Position numbers and translations under genes: made by a program. The notes beneath the pieces were generated by a model. The model did not search any database and was not told the DNA's origin. It saw only the letters and a list, made by a program, of their open reading frames with translations. Shown one piece after another: positions 13,967-17,404 of a stretch of DNA of 17,404 nt (position 1 is the first letter of the stretch; each line of letters opens with the position of its first letter). This stretch comes from an uncultured Oscillospiraceae bacterium (GTDB taxonomy: Bacteria; Bacillota; Clostridia; Oscillospirales; Oscillospiraceae), in NCBI GenBank assembly GCA_902497145.1, contig CABVDR010000054.1:1-17404 (forward strand), given 5' to 3'.

Positions 13967-14020
13967 ATTGGTACAGAAAGGCGATGGCCCGCATAGGATA
14001 GGCGGAAAGGGGAGAGGACT

Positions 14021-14518
14021 ATGCCGCTCATTCCATACAACCGGGACGCGGCGGTGCGTTACGCCCACCGCTGGGCCTTCAGCCGCAATCCGCGCTACTA
14101 TAACTTTGATGAACTGGGGGGCGACTGCACCAACTTTGCCTCCCAGTGCCTTTACGCTGGGGCACCTTTTATGAACTACACCCCGGATTTGGGTTGGTAC
14201 TACATCGGCCCCAACAATAAAGCGCCGGCTTGGACGGGAGTACCTTACTTCTATAATTTTTTGACCCGGAAACAGGAGAACCGGGGGCCGGTGGGGGTGC
14301 GGGCTTCGATTAACGAGCTGCTGCCCGGGGATTTTGTCCAGCTCCGCTTTGACAGTGAGCTCTTCGGTCATACCCCGGTGGTGGTGGAGGTGGGGTCTCC
14401 CGCTACGTTGGACAATGTTCTGGTGGCTGCCCACAGTCAGGATTCCGACTTTCGGCCCCTAAGCACCTATGACGTTCAGGAGATCCGCTTTCTCCATATT
14501 TTAGGAAGCCGGAAATAA
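14021..14518 (+). CDS. Amidase_6-domain protein (putative cysteine amidase)
   Basis: The 165-residue protein matches the Amidase_6 family, papain-like folds annotated as putative amidases. The N-terminal half shows the signature YNRDAAVRYAHRWAFSRNP (6-24) and then FDELGGDCTNFASQCLYAG (29-47), with Cys36 as the likely nucleophile. GHTPVVVEV (116-124, His117) and AAHSQDSDFRPLSTY (136-150, His138) are the conserved C-terminal parts that should supply the catalytic histidine. There is no signal peptide or membrane segment, so the protein looks cytoplasmic, unlike many cell-wall amidases. A GGGGAG ribosome binding site is about 8 nt upstream. It is probably a single-gene unit; the substrate is unknown. 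Confidence 0.85.
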   Translation: MPLIPYNRDAAVRYAHRWAFSRNPRYYNFDELGGDCTNFASQCLYAGAPFMNYTPDLGWYYIGPNNKAPAWTGVPYFYNFLTRKQENRGPVGVRASINELLPGDFVQLRFDSELFGHTPVVVEVGSPATLDNVLVAAHSQDSDFRPLSTYDVQEIRFLHILGSRK

Positions 14519-14544
14519 TCCCCCTTATAAATAGGAAAAAAAGA

Positions 14545-14573
14545 TTGGCGGCGGCCAAGAAATAGGATACAAT
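14545..14573 (+). promoter_or_regulatory. Predicted promoter of the flavodiiron fusion gene
   Basis: TTGGCG (14545-14550), a 17-bp spacer and TACAAT (14568-14573) give a start near 14580. A small dyad TTGGC-N4-GCCAA (14545-14558) covers the -35 and could be an operator. Confidence 0.6.
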
Positions 14574-14615
14574 ACAGATGACCCTTCGGGAGATCAACAC
14601 AAAGGAGAATTGCAC

Positions 14616-17393
14616 ATGGGTATTCTGGAACTTAAGCCCGGTTTCTATTTTACCGGAGCCTTGGATCACGACCTGCGGGTGTTCGACATTATCATGTACA
14701 CCGAGTACGGCACCACTTACAATTCCTACGTGCTGAAAACGGCCAACCACACCGTTTTATTTGAGACCGCCAAGGCCAAGTGCCTGGACAGCTGGCTGGA
14801 GAAAGTAGCCGCTATCACCCCCATCGACCAGGTGGACTATCTGGTAGTCAGCCACACCGAGCCCGACCACAGCGGCAGCGTGGAGCGCCTGCTGGAGCTC
14901 AATCCCCGCTTGAAGATCGTGGCCACCGGCTGCGCCATCAACTTTTTGAAAGAGATTGTCAACCGGGACTTCTACTCCATCGCCATCAAGGATGGCCAGA
15001 CCCTGGAGCTGGACGACAAGACCTTGGAGTTTATGGTGGTGCCCAATCTCCATTGGCCCGACACCATGTATACCTATATCCGGGAGGAGAAGGTGCTGGT
15101 CACCTGTGACTCTTTCGGTTCCCACTACGCCTGTGACGGCATTCTGGTCAGCTCCGTCACCGACCAGGAGGGCTACTGGAAGGCCACCAAGTACTACTAC
15201 GATTGCATCATCGGCCCCTTCAAGAGCTTTATGCTGGACGCTTTGAAGCGGGTGCGCCCCCTGGAGCTGGAGATGATCTGCCCCGGCCACGGCCCGGTGC
15301 TGGACACTGGCATCCCCCACATGCTGGACACCTATGAGCAGTGGTCCACCGTCATCAATCCTAACCCCCGACCCACGGTGATCATTCCCTACGTCAGCGC
15401 CTACGGCTACACCGGGCAGCTGGCCCAGGCCATTGCCAAGGGCATTGAGGCTCAGGGGGACATCGACGTACGGATTTACGACATGGTGGAGGCCGACGCC
15501 GCCCAGGTGGCTCAGGAGCTTCTCTACGCCGACGGCTTCCTCCTGGGCACCCCCACCATCGTGGGCGAGGCGTTAAAGCCCATTTGGGATTTGACTACCG
15601 GCATGTTCGCCGGCACCCACGGGGGGAAGGTGGCCTCCGCCTTCGGCAGCTACGGCTGGAGCGGCGAGGGCGTGCCCCACATCATGGAGCGCCTCAAACA
15701 GCTTAAGCTCAAGACCCTGGAGGGCTTCCGGGTGCGCTTCAAGCCCAGCGAGGATCAGCTCCACCAGGCCCAGGAGTACGGCGCGGAATTTGCCCAGGCT
15801 GTGCGGGACAATCTCCATCCCATCCAGCGCGCTCCCAAGGGCAAGGTGCGCTGTGACGTGTGCGGCGCGGTGTTCGATGCCGACGCGGAGGTGTGCCCCG
15901 TCTGTAAGGTAGGCCCCGAGCACTTTGTTCCCCTCACCGGGGAGGAGAAGGCCCCCAAGGCGGAGCTGGTGCGGTGCAAGGTGTGCGGCGCGGTGTTTGA
16001 GTCGGACAAGGAGCGCTGCCCGGTGTGCGGCGTGGGTCCTGAGTACTACGTACCGGTAAAAAAGGAGGAGGAGAAGAAGGCCTCCGGCAAGCGCAAGCTG
16101 GTCAAGTGCCTGGTGTGTGGCGAAATTTTCGACGCCTCCCTGGATACCTGCCCGGTGTGCGGCGTAGGCCGGGACAAGTTTGTGGAGGTGGAGGTCGAAG
16201 AAACCGCCTTCCGCAACGACACCCAGAACACCTACGTCATTCTGGGCAACGGTTGTGCCGGCGTCAGCGCCGCCCAGGCCATCCGGGAGCGGGACAAGAC
16301 GGGCCGTATCCTGCTTATCTCCAACGAGGGTCCGGCCTATCAGCGGCCCATGCTGACGAAAGCCATGCTTTCCGGCCTCACCGCCGACCAGATGGCCCTG
16401 CATCCCGCCGGGTGGTATGAGGGCCAGAACATCGTCCAGATCCTGGAGCGGCAGGTGGTGGCGGTGGACACTCAAAATAAGCAGGTGGAGCTGGACGGCG
16501 GCTTCAAGCTGCCCTACACCAAGCTCATCTTCGCCCTGGGCAGCGAGTGCTTCATCCCGCCCATCCCCGGCCACGACAAGCAGGGGGTGGTGGCCATCCG
16601 CCGCCTGAGCGATGTGGAGAAGATCCAGGCCATGGGCAATACCCTCAAGCAGGCCGTGGTCATCGGCGGCGGCGTGCTGGGTCTGGAAGCCGCCTGGGAG
16701 CTGCGCAAGGCGGGCATTGCGGTGACTGTCCTGGAGCTGGCCCCCAAGCTTATGGGCCGTCAGCTGGACGATCAGACCGCGGCCCTGCTGCTGGACGCCT
16801 GCGCCAAGTCGGAGGTGCGGGTGGAGACCGGAGTGCAGATCCAGTCCATCCAGGGCGGCGACGCCGTCACCGGCGTGGAGCTGGGCAGCGGCGAGGTCAT
16901 CCCCGCCCAGCTGGTGGTGGTGTCCTGCGGCGTGCGGGCCAATACCGCCATCGCCCAGAGCGCGGGCATTGAGATTGACCGGGCCATCCTGGTCAATGCG
17001 CGCATGGAGACCAACCTGCCCGGTGTGTATGCCTGCGGCGACTGCGCCCAGTACCAGGGGGTCAACTACGCCCTGTGGCCCGAGGCCCAGGAGCAGGGCA
17101 AGACGGCAGGCGCCTGCGCCGCCGGAGAGCTGGCGGAGTACAAGCCCATTGCGCCGGTGCTGGCCTTCCACGGCATGGGCACCGAGCTGTTCTCCCTGGG
17201 CGACCCCGGAAAGCAGCCCGGCGTGGAGTACAAGACGGTGGAGGTCCGGGACGAGGCCCGAGGTACCCTGGAGCGGTACTACTTCACCGCTGGCAAGCTG
17301 TGCGGCGTGATTCTGGCGGGCGATCTCTCCAAGATGGGGGACATGATGACCGCCATGGAGGAGAAGCGCTCCTTTGCCGATTTCTTTGCTTAA
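14616..17393 (+). CDS. Multidomain flavodiiron protein: FDP core, three short rubredoxin-like modules, NADH:rubredoxin oxidoreductase
   Basis: This 925-residue protein is a self-contained chain that should carry electrons from NAD(P)H to a diiron site reducing O2 to water or NO to N2O. Residues 1-250 form the metallo-beta-lactamase-like diiron domain with all six ligands: His80, Glu82, Asp84, His146, Asp165 and His225. Residues 254-400 are the FMN flavodoxin domain. Then come three C-x2-C-x10-C-x2-C modules (Cys413/416/427/430, 454/457/468/471 and 498/501/512/515), each with CPVC at its end and much shorter than classical rubredoxin. From 538 onward a two-dinucleotide-fold flavoenzyme shows GNGCAG (545-550), GGGVLG (684-689) and GVYACGDCAQ (803-812). 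The ATG at 14616 follows AAAGGAG by 8 nt. Related fusions are known in clostridia; three tandem short modules is unusual to me. Confidence 0.93.
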   Translation: MGILELKPGFYFTGALDHDLRVFDIIMYTEYGTTYNSYVLKTANHTVLFETAKAKCLDSWLEKVAAITPIDQVDYLVVSHTEPDHSGSVERLLELNPRLKIVATGCAINFLKEIVNRDFYSIAIKDGQTLELDDKTLEFMVVPNLHWPDTMYTYIREEKVLVTCDSFGSHYACDGILVSSVTDQEGYWKATKYYYDCIIGPFKSFMLDALKRVRPLELEMICPGHGPVLDTGIPHMLDTYEQWSTVINPNPRPTVIIPYVSAYGYTGQLAQAIAKGIEAQGDIDVRIYDMVEADAAQVAQELLYADGFLLGTPTIVGEALKPIWDLTTGMFAGTHGGKVASAFGSYGWSGEGVPHIMERLKQLKLKTLEGFRVRFKPSEDQLHQAQEYGAEFAQAVRDNLHPIQRAPKGKVRCDVCGAVFDADAEVCPVCKVGPEHFVPLTGEEKAPKAELVRCKVCGAVFESDKERCPVCGVGPEYYVPVKKEEEKKASGKRKLVKCLVCGEIFDASLDTCPVCGVGRDKFVEVEVEETAFRNDTQNTYVILGNGCAGVSAAQAIRERDKTGRILLISNEGPAYQRPMLTKAMLSGLTADQMALHPAGWYEGQNIVQILERQVVAVDTQNKQVELDGGFKLPYTKLIFALGSECFIPPIPGHDKQGVVAIRRLSDVEKIQAMGNTLKQAVVIGGGVLGLEAAWELRKAGIAVTVLELAPKLMGRQLDDQTAALLLDACAKSEVRVETGVQIQSIQGGDAVTGVELGSGEVIPAQLVVVSCGVRANTAIAQSAGIEIDRAILVNARMETNLPGVYACGDCAQYQGVNYALWPEAQEQGKTAGACAAGELAEYKPIAPVLAFHGMGTELFSLGDPGKQPGVEYKTVEVRDEARGTLERYYFTAGKLCGVILAGDLSKMGDMMTAMEEKRSFADFFA

Positions 17394-17404
17394 AAAGTTT
17401 TCCC

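Noticed and set aside
15573..17171. 532-codon open frame antisense to the flavodiiron fusion
   Set aside because: It is a shadow frame; the sense strand has complete catalytic motifs throughout.

Overview
The window looks like chromosome from a GC-rich anaerobic Firmicute, most likely a gut clostridium of the Oscillospiraceae type. The basis is strong AGGAGG-type ribosome binding sites, a xanthine-dehydrogenase-type molybdenum hydroxylase with a YgfJ-type accessory protein, a multidomain flavodiiron protein typical of anaerobic clostridia, a DUF3169/Xre pair and an Amidase_6 protein. The assignment is inference from gene content only. No rRNA, tRNA, CRISPR array or transposase was seen.

Left edge (1-2040): the 3' end of a molybdenum hydroxylase large subunit, translationally coupled to a YgfJ/MocA-like molybdopterin cytidylyltransferase and closed by a bidirectional terminator. 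Positions 2038-6488 (minus strand) hold a compact five-gene operon: SCP2-like lipid carrier, membrane-anchored alpha/beta hydrolase, stand-alone condensation-domain acyltransferase, stand-alone acyl carrier protein and acyl-activating AMP ligase. It faces a TetR regulator (6694-7305), and two palindromes sit on the operon's predicted promoter. This dissociated NRPS-like, probably lipid-acylating, pathway is the best candidate for an undescribed system.

Middle (7354-9345): a DUF3169 membrane protein with an Xre repressor whose promoter carries three copies of one 18-bp palindrome. Next comes a Crp/Fnr-family regulator divergent from leuCDB. The shared region holds a CRP-like TGTAA-N6-TTACA dyad, placed where it could repress crp and activate leuC. 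The recognition helix of the regulator has valine where E. coli CRP has Glu181, which fits the altered half-site.

Right half (9376-17393): leuC, leuD and leuB (leucine synthesis from isopropylmalate), a terminator, then a class I aminotransferase with a strong promoter and a leader of about 150 nt that can fold behind a 10-bp closing stem. Two copies of an interspersed hairpin repeat lie after leuC and after the aminotransferase, with paired base changes in their stems. The window ends with an Amidase_6 protein and a 925-residue fusion: a flavodiiron core, three tandem short-spaced rubredoxin-like modules and an NADH:rubredoxin oxidoreductase domain. It is probably an NADH-driven O2 (or NO) reductase that protects an anaerobe.
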